From NCBI GenBank assembly GCA_964526295.1, contig CAZGKW010000008.1, positions 62,001 to 126,000 of the forward strand: DNA of 64,000 nucleotides. The letters are read 5' to 3'. Shown here one piece after another: positions 17,314 to 26,011 of this stretch; within the stretch, counting starts at the first letter, position 1, and each line of letters begins with the position of its first letter. This DNA is from CAZGKW01 sp964526295. GTDB lineage: Bacteria; Planctomycetota; Phycisphaerae; FEN-1346. Under the pieces are notes generated by a model that saw nothing but the letters and a program-made list of their open reading frames with translations, was not told the origin of the DNA and ran no database searches. Position numbers and translations under genes: made by a program.

Positions 17314-18294
17314 ATGTCGGAAACCGACATCCTGGCGGAATGGCGGAAACTCGGGGGGCGCCGCGGGCGGTCCGACGCCCGCGGCCACAGGGCGCGAGCG
17401 AACGGCGAGGCCTCGGTCGAGGAGAAGCTCCGGGCCAAACGGGACCGCTGGGCCCAGGTCGCCGATGACCTCCGTACGAGCCACCGCATTGTCTGCGGCG
17501 ACGCCCGCGAGATGCCCGGCCTCACGACCGAGACGCCCGTCCACCTGGTGGTCACCTCACCCCCCTATTGGAACCTGAAGCGGTATGCCCACGATTGCGG
17601 CGGGGCCCAGCTTGGCCACGTCGACGACCGCGAGACCTTTTTGGGCGAACTGGAGAAGGTCTGGCGGCGGTGCTTCGGCCTGCTCGTCCCCGGCGGGCGG
17701 CTGTGCATCGTGGTGGGCGACGTCTGCCGGTCGCGCCGCCGCCACGGGCGCCACCTCGTCGAGCCGCTCCACGCCTACTTGCTCGTTCAGTGTCAGGAAC
17801 TCGGGTTCGACCCGGTCGCGCCGATCATCTGGAAGAAGATCGCCAACATGACGACCGAGGTCGGGGGCGCCGGCGCCTTCCTCGGCAAGCCCTACGAGCC
17901 GAACGCGGTTATCAAGAACGACATCGAATACATTTTGATGTTCCGCAAGCCCGGGGGCTACCGGCACCCGACGCGCGAGCAGCGGGACCTCTCCGTCATC
18001 GAGAGAGAAGACCACGCCCGCTGGTTTCAGCAGGTGTGGGAGGACGTCCCAGGCGACCTCCAACGGGGCCACCCGGCGCCGTTTCCCGCAGAGATCGCTC
18101 GCCGCCTGATCGGCATGTTCTCGTTCGTGGGCGATACGGTCCTCGACCCCTTCTGGGGCGTCGGCAATACGACGCTGGCGGCGGTCGGCATGCATCGCTC
18201 ATCGATGGGGTTCGAAATAGATCCGGCGTATATTGAGTTGGCGAAACGCCGTCTCCAGGGCCTTCCCGAGCACGCGACCCTCGAGTTCCTATGA
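17314..18294 (+). CDS. Site-specific DNA methyltransferase (beta class, probably N4-cytosine)
   Basis: About 326 residues from the ATG at 17314; in-frame GTG/ATG codons at 17221-17281 are alternatives. The catalytic motif TSPPY (residues 81-85) precedes the AdoMet-binding motif (DPFWGVGNTT, about 275-284), the beta-class order. A Ser before PPY is typical of N4-cytosine methyltransferases, although N6-adenine cannot be excluded. The IVCGDAR motif precedes it. The stop overlaps the start of the next gene by four bases (ATGA), and that gene looks like the cognate nuclease. Target specificity cannot be read. Confidence 0.87.
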   Translation: MSETDILAEWRKLGGRRGRSDARGHRARANGEASVEEKLRAKRDRWAQVADDLRTSHRIVCGDAREMPGLTTETPVHLVVTSPPYWNLKRYAHDCGGAQLGHVDDRETFLGELEKVWRRCFGLLVPGGRLCIVVGDVCRSRRRHGRHLVEPLHAYLLVQCQELGFDPVAPIIWKKIANMTTEVGGAGAFLGKPYEPNAVIKNDIEYILMFRKPGGYRHPTREQRDLSVIEREDHARWFQQVWEDVPGDLQRGHPAPFPAEIARRLIGMFSFVGDTVLDPFWGVGNTTLAAVGMHRSSMGFEIDPAYIELAKRRLQGLPEHATLEFL

Positions 18295-19010
18295 GCCCGC
18301 TTCCCGAAGCGTTCTTGAGTCATCTCCGGAACGAGGGCTACCACCCGCGGTCGAATAAGCACTCGAATGCACTCGCCGAAGCGCTGATCACGGACTTGGT
18401 CCGAACGTGCTCGGCCATGGAGCGGAAGGCGGCTGGGGGCGAGCTGGTCTACGAGCTCAACTTCACCATCCTGTCGGGGACGTCGGACTGGAACATCGAC
18501 CTCGTTCTCGGGAGCCCGCCGCCCGACTCCGCGCCGCCAGGGCCGGACCGGCCCATTGCCCGAGCTCGGCCCTCCACCGTTCAGATGGCCGTCGAGATCA
18601 AGAGCGTGATGACCGAGCACCGCAAAGCCATTCGCAACCGCAAGCGCGACTTCGAGGCCCATCACGAGCACGTCCACCGTTACAGCTACCGTGCGATCGC
18701 TGCCGGCGTTCTCGTGGTGAACCAAGCCGGCACATTCCGGTCGCCGCTCCGGACCCAGGTGACCGCACACAAGGCCCCCGCGGGCCTGACGGAACATTGC
18801 GTCCATCCGATGAGGAGTGTCACCGGGCGGCAGGGACTTCAGGGCGAGGGCCTGGAGGCGAAGGCGGTGCTCGTCTTGGAAATGGACAACGTGGATCTGT
18901 CTGCGACGCGGTTCGTGGGACGACCACCCGCTCCGCAGGTCGGCGATCCGCTGCACTACGACGCCTTCGTTCAGTCGCTCTGCGCGCTCCACGCGGAGCG
19001 TTTCGGGTAG
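18291..19010 (+). CDS. Putative type II restriction endonuclease (PD-(D/E)XK)
   Basis: A 239-residue protein that I do not recognise as a named family. It carries a plausible PD-(D/E)XK core: Asp70 in WNIDLVLG, then Glu102 and Lys104 in MAVEIKS after a spacer of about 30 residues. Translational overlap with the methyltransferase supports a type II restriction role. The N-terminal SNKHSNALAEALITDL helix resembles those in restriction-enzyme N-termini. It is cytoplasmic. The alternative is an unrelated nuclease-fold protein travelling with the methyltransferase. Confidence 0.6.
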   Translation: MSPLPEAFLSHLRNEGYHPRSNKHSNALAEALITDLVRTCSAMERKAAGGELVYELNFTILSGTSDWNIDLVLGSPPPDSAPPGPDRPIARARPSTVQMAVEIKSVMTEHRKAIRNRKRDFEAHHEHVHRYSYRAIAAGVLVVNQAGTFRSPLRTQVTAHKAPAGLTEHCVHPMRSVTGRQGLQGEGLEAKAVLVLEMDNVDLSATRFVGRPPAPQVGDPLHYDAFVQSLCALHAERFG

Positions 19011-19054
19011 GCCTTGGCCTTGCTGCGCGCGGCGCGGGCCCAGCGGCGTCGGCC

Positions 19055-19414
19055 CTACTCCCCGACGACCTGGCGGTCGGCCGAGGAGAACGCCACCAGG
19101 AGGACGGCCGTCTCGTCGCCGACGTTCGTCGCGTGGTGGGCAAAGCCCGGCGGGCAGGTGATCACGTCGCCCGGGCCCATCTCCACCTCCCCCTCGGCGG
19201 CGGTGTGGCGGATGCGGCCCTCCAGCACCACCAGCACCTCTTCACAGTTCGGGTGATGGTGGTGCGGGTTCGACCGGCCCGGCTCGATCTCGCACCGGCC
19301 GAGCGTCAGGCCCTCGGCGTTTCCAAGCGTCCGCCCGGCGAACCACGTCAGGCGTCCCCAGTCGTCCTCGATCCGCTCGCAGGCGTCGGCCCGCAGGACG
19401 GTCGGCTCCGGCAT
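19055..19414 (-). CDS. Cupin-domain protein
   Basis: A 119-residue single-domain cupin. The first motif is HHHHPNCEEVLVVLEG and the second GDVITCPPGFAHHATN, giving the His/His/Glu/His metal site. Small cupins of this type bind metal and either isomerise or oxidise small sugars or serve as sensors. It is convergent with the restriction enzyme gene and divergent from the FAD oxidoreductase gene. The substrate is unknown. Confidence 0.85.
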   Translation of the reverse strand: MPEPTVLRADACERIEDDWGRLTWFAGRTLGNAEGLTLGRCEIEPGRSNPHHHHPNCEEVLVVLEGRIRHTAAEGEVEMGPGDVITCPPGFAHHATNVGDETAVLLVAFSSADRQVVGE

Positions 19415-19528
19415 CGTCGGTTCCCTTTCCGTCGGCGTCCCCCTTCACCGACACTCCACCGCCACTTGCGGCGGGGGTCAAGAGTTAATACAAGGGGAAC
19501 GAGGCCGCCCGCAACGGGAGACTCGCCT

Positions 19529-21841
19529 ATGCGCTGTGCCGCGATGGCCGTCCTGCTGGCCGCCTGCTCGACCGCGCTCGGGGCGGAGGTGCTCGTCGAG
19601 GCGGAGAGCTTCGCCGACCGCGGCGGGTGGGTCGTCGACCAGCAGTTCATGGACCAGATGGGCTCGCCCTATCTGCTGGCCCACGGCCTGGGCCAGCCCG
19701 TCGCCAACGCGGTCACCGAGGTCGAGGTGCCCCGGACGGGCGGCTACTGGATCTGGGTCCGGACGAAGGACTGGGTGCCCGGCGAGCGGTGGAGCCCGGG
19801 CCGGTTCCGCGTCCACGTCGGCGGCGGGGAATATAAAGACGTCCTCGGCACTAAGGGCGGCGGGAAGTGGCACTGGCGGCGGATCGGCGCCTACAAGGCC
19901 TACACGACGACAATCCGCTTGGAGCTGGAGGACCTGGCGGGGTTCGACGGCCGGTGCGACTGCATCTACCTGACGCTCGATCCGGATGCCCGCCCGCCGC
20001 AGGGGCCCGGCGAGGAGATGGACGCCTGGCGGCGGCGGATCCTGGGGCTGCCGGAGGTGCCGCCCGATGCCCGGCCGACGGGGCCGAACGCGAATGACGA
20101 GGCGTTCGACGTCGTCGTCGTGGGCGGGGGCATCGCGGGGTGCTCGGCCGCCGTCGCGGCGGCCCGCCTCGGGTGCCGCGTCGCCCTCGTCCAGGACCGG
20201 CCCGTCCTCGGCGGCAACAACAGCGTCGAGGTCCGCGTCCACACGGGCGGCCGGAGTGGGCCCGTTGTCGAGGAGATCAACGGCCGGTACAGCCAGGACA
20301 TGGGCATCGTGCCGCACCCGGCCCGCAAGGCGTCCGACCGGCGACAGGCCGTTGTCGACGCCGAGCCGAACATCACCCAGTTCCTCGGGTGGCACGCCTT
20401 CCGCGTCGGGACGTCGGGCGACCGCATCGAATACGCCGATGCGCGGCAGATCTACACGGGCCGCGAGCTGCGGTTTCGCGCGGCGGTGTTCATTGATTGC
20501 ACGGGCGACGGCTCGATCGGCTACTGGGCCGGGGCGGACTTTCGCATGGGACGCGAGGCCCGGTCCGAGCACGGCGAGCCGACCGCTCCCGAGACGGCCG
20601 ACCGCATGACCCTCGGGACGAGTGTCCGCTGGGGCACCCGCACGGCCGACGCACCGGTGACCTTCCCCGACGTGCCGTGGGCCACGGCCGTCTCGAAGGA
20701 CCATACCGGCACGGGCGGCGACTGGACCTGGGAGTACGGGTTCCACCAGGACACGATCGCCGACGCCGAGGCGATCCGCGACCACCTGCTGCGGGCGATC
20801 TACGGCACGTTCGCCACGACGAAGCGGAAGTTCCCCGAGAAGTACGCCAACCTGGAGCTCGTGTGGGTGGCCTACGTGGCGGGCAAGCGGGAGTCCCGCC
20901 GACTCCTGGGCGACTACGTCCTGACGGAGAACGATATCAAGCGGGCTCGCCAGTTCCCCGACGCCGTCGCCACCGGGAGCTGGTCGATCGACCTGCACTA
21001 CCCGCGCAAAGGGCTGCCGTTCCGCTCCTACGCCGACCAGCAGCGCGTCGAGCCCTACCCGATCCCGTTCCGGTGCCTCTACTCGCGGAACGTCGAGAAC
21101 CTGATGATGGCCGGCCGCGACATCAGCGCGACCCACGTCGCCCTCGGCTCGACCCGCGTCATGAACACCTGCGGCCAGCTCGGCGTCGCCACCGGCGTAG
21201 CCGCGTATCTTTGCAAGCGGCACGGCACGACGCCGCGCGGGGTGTCTCGCGAGCACCTGGCGGAGCTGAAGGAGATCCTGGGGAGCGGTCGGCTGGGCCG
21301 GCCGCCGCGCCCGACGGACGCCGAAGCGGCGGGGGCGGCGGGGCCGATTCGCCTCGATCCGCCCGGCTGGCTGGAGGAAGCCGGGAAGAACGTCGCCCGA
21401 GGCGCGAACATCGCCGTCTCGGGCCACTACGATGCGGCCCGCTACCCGGCGGCCAACCTGAATGACGGCCGGGCCGACCCGAGCGACAATCGCCGGCGGT
21501 GGCTCAGCGCCCGCGGCCTGCCCGCCACGGTCGAGCTGGCATGGGACGAGCCCAGGACGATCGCGGCCGCACGAGTCGTCAGCGGCTACCGCAAGGGCGG
21601 CGGCGTAAGCGACGCGATCCGCGACTTCCGCCTCGAGTACCACGACGGGGGCGACTGGCGGCCCGTGCCGGGCGCTTCGGCCGAGGCGAACGCCCAGGTC
21701 CACTGGACGGCCCGGGTCGAGCCCGTGACGACCCGGCGGGCCCGCCTCGTGGTGACGGCCTCCCCGGGCGGGGTCGCCCGCATCTGGGAGATCGAGCTCT
21801 ACGGCCCGGCGGACGGGCGCAAGGAGGCGGAGCGGCCATGA
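19529..21841 (+). CDS. Secreted FAD-dependent oxidoreductase flanked by carbohydrate-binding-like modules
   Basis: A 770-residue protein from the ATG at 19529 (ACGGGAG upstream); the longer open frame is not needed. Residues 1-20 form a signal peptide. An N-terminal beta-sandwich (VEAESFADRGGW, TGGYWIWVRTKDW, about 20-150) resembles CBM6-like modules. The FAD_oxidored domain begins with VVVVGGGIAGCSAA near 197 and continues to about 590 with GRDISATHVALGSTRVM. A discoidin-like module (NIAVSGHYDAARYPAANLNDG, about 635-765) ends the protein. Such proteins are common in planctomycete glycan loci, with unknown substrates. Its stop overlaps the sulfatase start (ATGA). Confidence 0.8.
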   Translation: MRCAAMAVLLAACSTALGAEVLVEAESFADRGGWVVDQQFMDQMGSPYLLAHGLGQPVANAVTEVEVPRTGGYWIWVRTKDWVPGERWSPGRFRVHVGGGEYKDVLGTKGGGKWHWRRIGAYKAYTTTIRLELEDLAGFDGRCDCIYLTLDPDARPPQGPGEEMDAWRRRILGLPEVPPDARPTGPNANDEAFDVVVVGGGIAGCSAAVAAARLGCRVALVQDRPVLGGNNSVEVRVHTGGRSGPVVEEINGRYSQDMGIVPHPARKASDRRQAVVDAEPNITQFLGWHAFRVGTSGDRIEYADARQIYTGRELRFRAAVFIDCTGDGSIGYWAGADFRMGREARSEHGEPTAPETADRMTLGTSVRWGTRTADAPVTFPDVPWATAVSKDHTGTGGDWTWEYGFHQDTIADAEAIRDHLLRAIYGTFATTKRKFPEKYANLELVWVAYVAGKRESRRLLGDYVLTENDIKRARQFPDAVATGSWSIDLHYPRKGLPFRSYADQQRVEPYPIPFRCLYSRNVENLMMAGRDISATHVALGSTRVMNTCGQLGVATGVAAYLCKRHGTTPRGVSREHLAELKEILGSGRLGRPPRPTDAEAAGAAGPIRLDPPGWLEEAGKNVARGANIAVSGHYDAARYPAANLNDGRADPSDNRRRWLSARGLPATVELAWDEPRTIAAARVVSGYRKGGGVSDAIRDFRLEYHDGGDWRPVPGASAEANAQVHWTARVEPVTTRRARLVVTASPGGVARIWEIELYGPADGRKEAERP

Positions 21842-23289
21842 AACGACGCGACTTCCTGCGGGCGACGGGCCGCGGCGCCGCCGCCTCAGCCCTTGTGCCG
21901 CACCTGTTGGCCGGCCGGGCCGCAGGCGCCCCCTCTCAAGACCGCCTGAACGTCCTCTTCATCGCGGTCGACGACCTCCGGCCCCAGCTCGCCTGCTACG
22001 GGCACCGGCACATGCTCTCGCCGAACATCGACCGGCTGGCCGCCGAGGGGGTCCTCTTCGAGCGGGCCTACTGCCAGGTGCCCGTCTGCGGCGCGTCGCG
22101 GGCCAGCCTGCTGACGGGCATCCGGCCGACTCCCGAGCGGTTCCTGACCTATCACACGTGGGCCGAGAAGGACGCCCCGGACGCCGTGACGCTGCCCGAG
22201 CATTTCCGGCGGCACGGCTACGTGACGGTCTCGCGGGGGAAGGTCTTCCACCATCGCCGCGACACGGCCGGGCGGAGCTGGACCAATGGGCCCTGGGGAC
22301 CGCAGGGCGCCTGGGGCGGCCGGGGGTACCTGCTGGAAGCGAACCGCACGCTCGCGGCCGAGAACCGCCGCCGCCCGGGCTGCGGGCCGCCCACCGAGGC
22401 CGCCGACGCCGCAGACAGCGCCTACCCCGACGGGCGGCTCGCCGACCGGGCCGTCGCCGACCTCGAGCGCTTCGCCTCCACCGACGAGCCGTTCTTCCTG
22501 GCCGTCGGGTTCCACAAGCCCCACCTGCCGTTCAACGCCCCGAAGCGGTACTGGGACAAGTACCGCCGGGACGAGATCGACCTGGCGGACAACCCGTTCC
22601 GCCCGAAGGGCTGCCCCGATCGGGCCCTGCACAACTGGGGCGAGCTGCGGGCCTACGTCGGCATCCCCCCCAAAGGGCCGCTCCCGGACGACCAGGCCCG
22701 AACGCTCGTCCACGGCTATTACGCCTGCACCAGCTATGCCGACGCCCAGGTCGGCCGACTGCTCGCGGCGCTCGGGCGGCTCGGCATCCGGGACCGCACG
22801 GTCGTCGCCCTGTGGGGCGACCACGGCTGGCAGCTCGGCGAGCACGGCCTGTGGTGCAAGCACTCGAACTTCGAGACGAGCCTGCACGCCCCGCTGCTCG
22901 TCTCCGCGCCGGGCGTGCCAGGCGGCCGGCGGACCCGGGCCCTCGTCGAGTTCGTCGACATCTACCCGACGCTGTGCGAGCTGGCGGGCCTCGCACGGCC
23001 GGAGCACCTGGAGGGGACGAGCGCGGCGCCGCTCCTTGCCAGCCCCGACCGGCCGTGGAAGGGCGCGGCCCTCAGCCGCTACCGGGGCGGCGACTCGATC
23101 CGCACCGACCGGTACCGGTACACGCGGTGGCCCCCCGAGGGCGACCGGTCCGCCGCCCGGATGCTCTACGACCACGCGACCGATCCGGGCGAGAACGTCA
23201 ACGTGGCGGAACGGCCGGAGAATCGGGAGGTCGTGGAGAGGTTGGAGCGGATGCTACAGACCGGTTGGCAGGCGGCCCGGCCGGCGTAG
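21838..23289 (+). CDS. Sulfatase, iduronate-2-sulfatase-like, Tat leader
   Basis: A 483-residue sulfatase with an RRDFLRA twin-arginine leader. Asp45 and Asp46 (AVDDLRP) are metal ligands, and the formylglycine motif is CGASRASLLTG with Cys84, the alanine-containing variant common in IDS-like sulfatases. WGDHGWQLGEHG and FVDIYPTLCELA are conserved later. It removes sulfate esters from glycans in the periplasm after cysteine oxidation by a formylglycine-generating or anaerobic sulfatase-maturing enzyme, neither of which is in this window. It is translationally coupled to the oxidoreductase upstream. Its last 92 bases overlap the convergent FG-GAP gene. Confidence 0.9.
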   Translation: MKRRDFLRATGRGAAASALVPHLLAGRAAGAPSQDRLNVLFIAVDDLRPQLACYGHRHMLSPNIDRLAAEGVLFERAYCQVPVCGASRASLLTGIRPTPERFLTYHTWAEKDAPDAVTLPEHFRRHGYVTVSRGKVFHHRRDTAGRSWTNGPWGPQGAWGGRGYLLEANRTLAAENRRRPGCGPPTEAADAADSAYPDGRLADRAVADLERFASTDEPFFLAVGFHKPHLPFNAPKRYWDKYRRDEIDLADNPFRPKGCPDRALHNWGELRAYVGIPPKGPLPDDQARTLVHGYYACTSYADAQVGRLLAALGRLGIRDRTVVALWGDHGWQLGEHGLWCKHSNFETSLHAPLLVSAPGVPGGRRTRALVEFVDIYPTLCELAGLARPEHLEGTSAAPLLASPDRPWKGAALSRYRGGDSIRTDRYRYTRWPPEGDRSAARMLYDHATDPGENVNVAERPENREVVERLERMLQTGWQAARPA

Positions 23290-24589
23290 ATGCGCCGGGC
23301 AGGGCGGTTCGCGGCGGCGTGTCCCCGCGTACTTCCGCATGCGGCTCGATGGAGTTACTCGCCTCGGGCTTCGCCCTCGGCGAACCCATCGGGTTCTCGT
23401 ACCAGAAGACGCCCAGGTTCGGCTGTTCGGCGCACGTCAGGACGTCCAGGTCGCCGTCTCCGTCCAGGTCGAGCAACTCCACCAGGTCGAACTTCGTGCC
23501 CTCCGGGCCCGAGATGTCCCGGGCGACCCGCCCCGGCGCCGTCTCCGGGACCGCCAAGTACATGCAGCCGTACCGCCCGTCGCTCGCACCTTCGCAGGTG
23601 AAGACAATCTCGGGGCCCCCCTTGCCGTCGAGGTCGCCGACGGCCACGGCCTTGGCAGTGCCGGCCGATTCGGGCAGCCGGATCGGGCGATGCTCCCATG
23701 CCCGGCCGCTCTCGTCCATTCGTCGGCAGACGACGATCGTCCGCGGCTTCGTCGCGACGAGGACGTCGGTCAGGCCGTCGTGGTCCAGGTCCGCGAGGCA
23801 CGCAAACATGCACTCCTCGCCGCCCCCGCCGATCTTGTGCCGCCGCCAGGGCTTCGCGAGGGCGTCGGGCGCGTTTGGCCGCTGGAGCCAGTAGCAACCG
23901 CTCCGCTCGCCCTTTCGGTCGGTGACGACGACGTCCGCATCGCCGTCGGCGTCCATGTCGGCGGCCATGAGGGACATGGTCCACCCGGCCGGGCACAGGG
24001 GGTGCCACGTCCAGGCGCCCAGGTCGCGCGGGTCCTCGGGCGATTCGAACCATCCGACGGCGGCCCCACGACCCTTGCCCGCGGCGACGAGGTCGATCCC
24101 TCGCCTGCCGTCGACCTGCATCGGGAGGCAGAACATCCACGCCATGCGGCCCTCGGAGGCGGGCAGCGGCTCGGTACGCCACGCCGTCGGATCCAGGTAG
24201 CGTTCTCGGGAATGCGGCGCCCAGTGCACGAACATCGCCCGCGTCCGGCCTTCGCACGAGGTGACGACGTCGACGGCGCCGTCGGCGTCGAGGTCGACGA
24301 AGACGGCGTCCTCGACGCTGGGCGTCCGGCCTACCGTGACCGCGGGCCACTTGCTCTTCGCTCTTGCCGGGCCGGGGTCCAGGCAGACGCGTGTGACGCC
24401 CCCTTCCTCCCAGCCGGTGACGACGTCGGGGAGCCCGTCGCCGTTCGCGTCGGCCAGTCGGACGCCGTCGGCCCCGCGAGAGGCGTCGTCGACCGTGTGC
24501 CGCGGCCACGGCCTGCCGATGCCGGCGGAGCAGACCGAGACCCACGGGAGCAGAACGAAGGCCGTGATGACCCACCCGGAGAGCCGCAC
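23198..24589 (-). CDS. Secreted FG-GAP/VCBS repeat protein
   Basis: A 463-residue protein from a GTG start preceded by AAGGACG. After a signal peptide (1-22) there are about six repeats of the type DANGDGLPDVV, DLDADGAVDVV, DMDADGDADVV, DLDHDGLTDVL and DLDGDGDLDVL. These calcium-binding blades form a beta-propeller (FG-GAP). The propeller ends near VFWYENP. A further 60-residue Pro/Ser/Ala-rich tail overlaps the end of the convergent sulfatase and looks non-homologous. It follows the 24599 sulfatase gene by nine bases, so the two are co-transcribed. It is probably a glycan-binding accessory protein. Confidence 0.8.
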   Translation of the reverse strand: MRLSGWVITAFVLLPWVSVCSAGIGRPWPRHTVDDASRGADGVRLADANGDGLPDVVTGWEEGGVTRVCLDPGPARAKSKWPAVTVGRTPSVEDAVFVDLDADGAVDVVTSCEGRTRAMFVHWAPHSRERYLDPTAWRTEPLPASEGRMAWMFCLPMQVDGRRGIDLVAAGKGRGAAVGWFESPEDPRDLGAWTWHPLCPAGWTMSLMAADMDADGDADVVVTDRKGERSGCYWLQRPNAPDALAKPWRRHKIGGGGEECMFACLADLDHDGLTDVLVATKPRTIVVCRRMDESGRAWEHRPIRLPESAGTAKAVAVGDLDGKGGPEIVFTCEGASDGRYGCMYLAVPETAPGRVARDISGPEGTKFDLVELLDLDGDGDLDVLTCAEQPNLGVFWYENPMGSPRAKPEASNSIEPHAEVRGDTPPRTALPGASTPAGPPANRSVASAPTSPRPPDSPAVPPR

Positions 24590-24598
24590 GATGCGTCC

Positions 24599-25969
24599 TT
24601 ATGCCTTGAGGGAGGCCAGCACCTTCTCGAACCGGGCCCGGACGGCCCTCGCTTCGGCGCCGCCCTCGCCGGGCCCGACGGGGCTTTTCTCGAAGGGGTC
24701 GGCGGAGACGTCGAACAGCCGCCCGTCGCCGTAGAGTTTCCATCGCCGATCGCGGACGGCCCGGAGCTTGCCGGCGACGTTCGCCCCGCCGTGATGGATG
24801 TAGGCCCACCCGCGCGGGCGGCCGGGCTTGCCGCGAAGTTGCGGGAGGAAGCTCCGCCCGTCGATGATGCGATCCGACGGAAGCGCCGACACGCTCAGAT
24901 CCGCCAGCGTCGGGAAGACGTCGCTGAAGTCCACCAGGTCCGTCGAGACCCTCCCGGCGGGGGTGGTCCCCTTCCAGTTGGCGATCAGGGGCACGTGGGT
25001 GCCGCCGTCGGTCATCGAGCCCTTGCCGCCGGGGATGACGCGGCCGTTCATCCTCGACTTTATGCCGCGCGGCGTGCCGTTGTCGCCGGTAAAGAGAATC
25101 AGGGTATTCTCGCGGAGTCCGAGCTGATCGAGCGTCTCGACGACCCGGCCGACGCACTTGTCGAGGTAGGCGACCATGGCGGCAAAGTTCTCCTGATTGC
25201 CGCCCATGCTGCGTTTCTTCCCGGCGGGCGTGCCGCCCTGGGGCCCTCGAAGAGTGGCCTTCCGCGAGTCGGGCGTCTCGACGAACGGCGAGTGCACCAG
25301 GTTCGGCGAATAGTAGACGAAGAACGGCCGGTCGCGGTTCCCCCGGATGAAGTTGGCGACGTAGTCGCAGTGGATGTCCGGGCCGAAACGGCCCTTGTAC
25401 TCCTCGGCCCGCAGGCGGCCGTCCTCCCAGATCCACGGGTCCCAGTATCGGGAGGGCTTGGCCGGGGGCCGCTGGTCCTTGTAGTGCCAGGTCCAGACGC
25501 AGTGGCGGCCGAAGCCGGCCCGGCCGGGGTGGTCGGCGTTCTCGGCACGGTCGAAGCGGCAGAGCTGCCATTTTCCCGAAACGCAGGTCGCGTAGCCGGC
25601 CTGCCGCATGAGGTGGCCGAAGGTGACCTCGTCCGGGTCGAAGACGCCCCAGCCCTTGTAGTTGCGGAAACCGTACCGGCCGGTCATGAGGAGCACCCGC
25701 GTCGGGCTGCACAGCGGCGCGCAGTAGGCGTGCTCGAACCGCAGGCCCCCGGCTGCCAGGCGGTCGAGATTGGGCGTCTCGTAGGACGTCCCGCCGTTGG
25801 CGCCGACGCATTCGTAGCCGAAGTCGTCGGCCATGATGAGGACGACGTTGGGGCTTCGCGCCCCCTCGGCCCCGAGGGACCGGCCGGCGAGGCCCAGGAG
25901 CGGCATGCCGGCCTGGCCGGCCAGTGCGGCGGCGCCGGCGGCCGTGCGCAAGAAGCGTCGGCGGTCCAT
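24599..25969 (-). CDS. Sulfatase with Tat leader (arylsulfatase A-like)
   Basis: A 456-residue sulfatase. The N-terminus RRRFLRT is a twin-arginine leader; MADDFGY supplies the metal Asp pair (48-49), and the formylglycine motif is CSPTR with Cys87, followed by VLLMTG. SGKWQ and FTGDNGT are also conserved. It probably cleaves sulfate from glycans in the periplasm. It sits in a minus-strand run between another sulfatase (42 bases upstream) and an FG-GAP gene (9 bases downstream). AGGAGG precedes the ATG. Sub-family and substrate cannot be fixed from sequence alone. Confidence 0.92.
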   Translation of the reverse strand: MDRRRFLRTAAGAAALAGQAGMPLLGLAGRSLGAEGARSPNVVLIMADDFGYECVGANGGTSYETPNLDRLAAGGLRFEHAYCAPLCSPTRVLLMTGRYGFRNYKGWGVFDPDEVTFGHLMRQAGYATCVSGKWQLCRFDRAENADHPGRAGFGRHCVWTWHYKDQRPPAKPSRYWDPWIWEDGRLRAEEYKGRFGPDIHCDYVANFIRGNRDRPFFVYYSPNLVHSPFVETPDSRKATLRGPQGGTPAGKKRSMGGNQENFAAMVAYLDKCVGRVVETLDQLGLRENTLILFTGDNGTPRGIKSRMNGRVIPGGKGSMTDGGTHVPLIANWKGTTPAGRVSTDLVDFSDVFPTLADLSVSALPSDRIIDGRSFLPQLRGKPGRPRGWAYIHHGGANVAGKLRAVRDRRWKLYGDGRLFDVSADPFEKSPVGPGEGGAEARAVRARFEKVLASLKA

Positions 25970-26011
25970 GCAAGCCTCCTTTGGGCCCAGTGCTCCGAGT
26001 CCGTGACGGCC

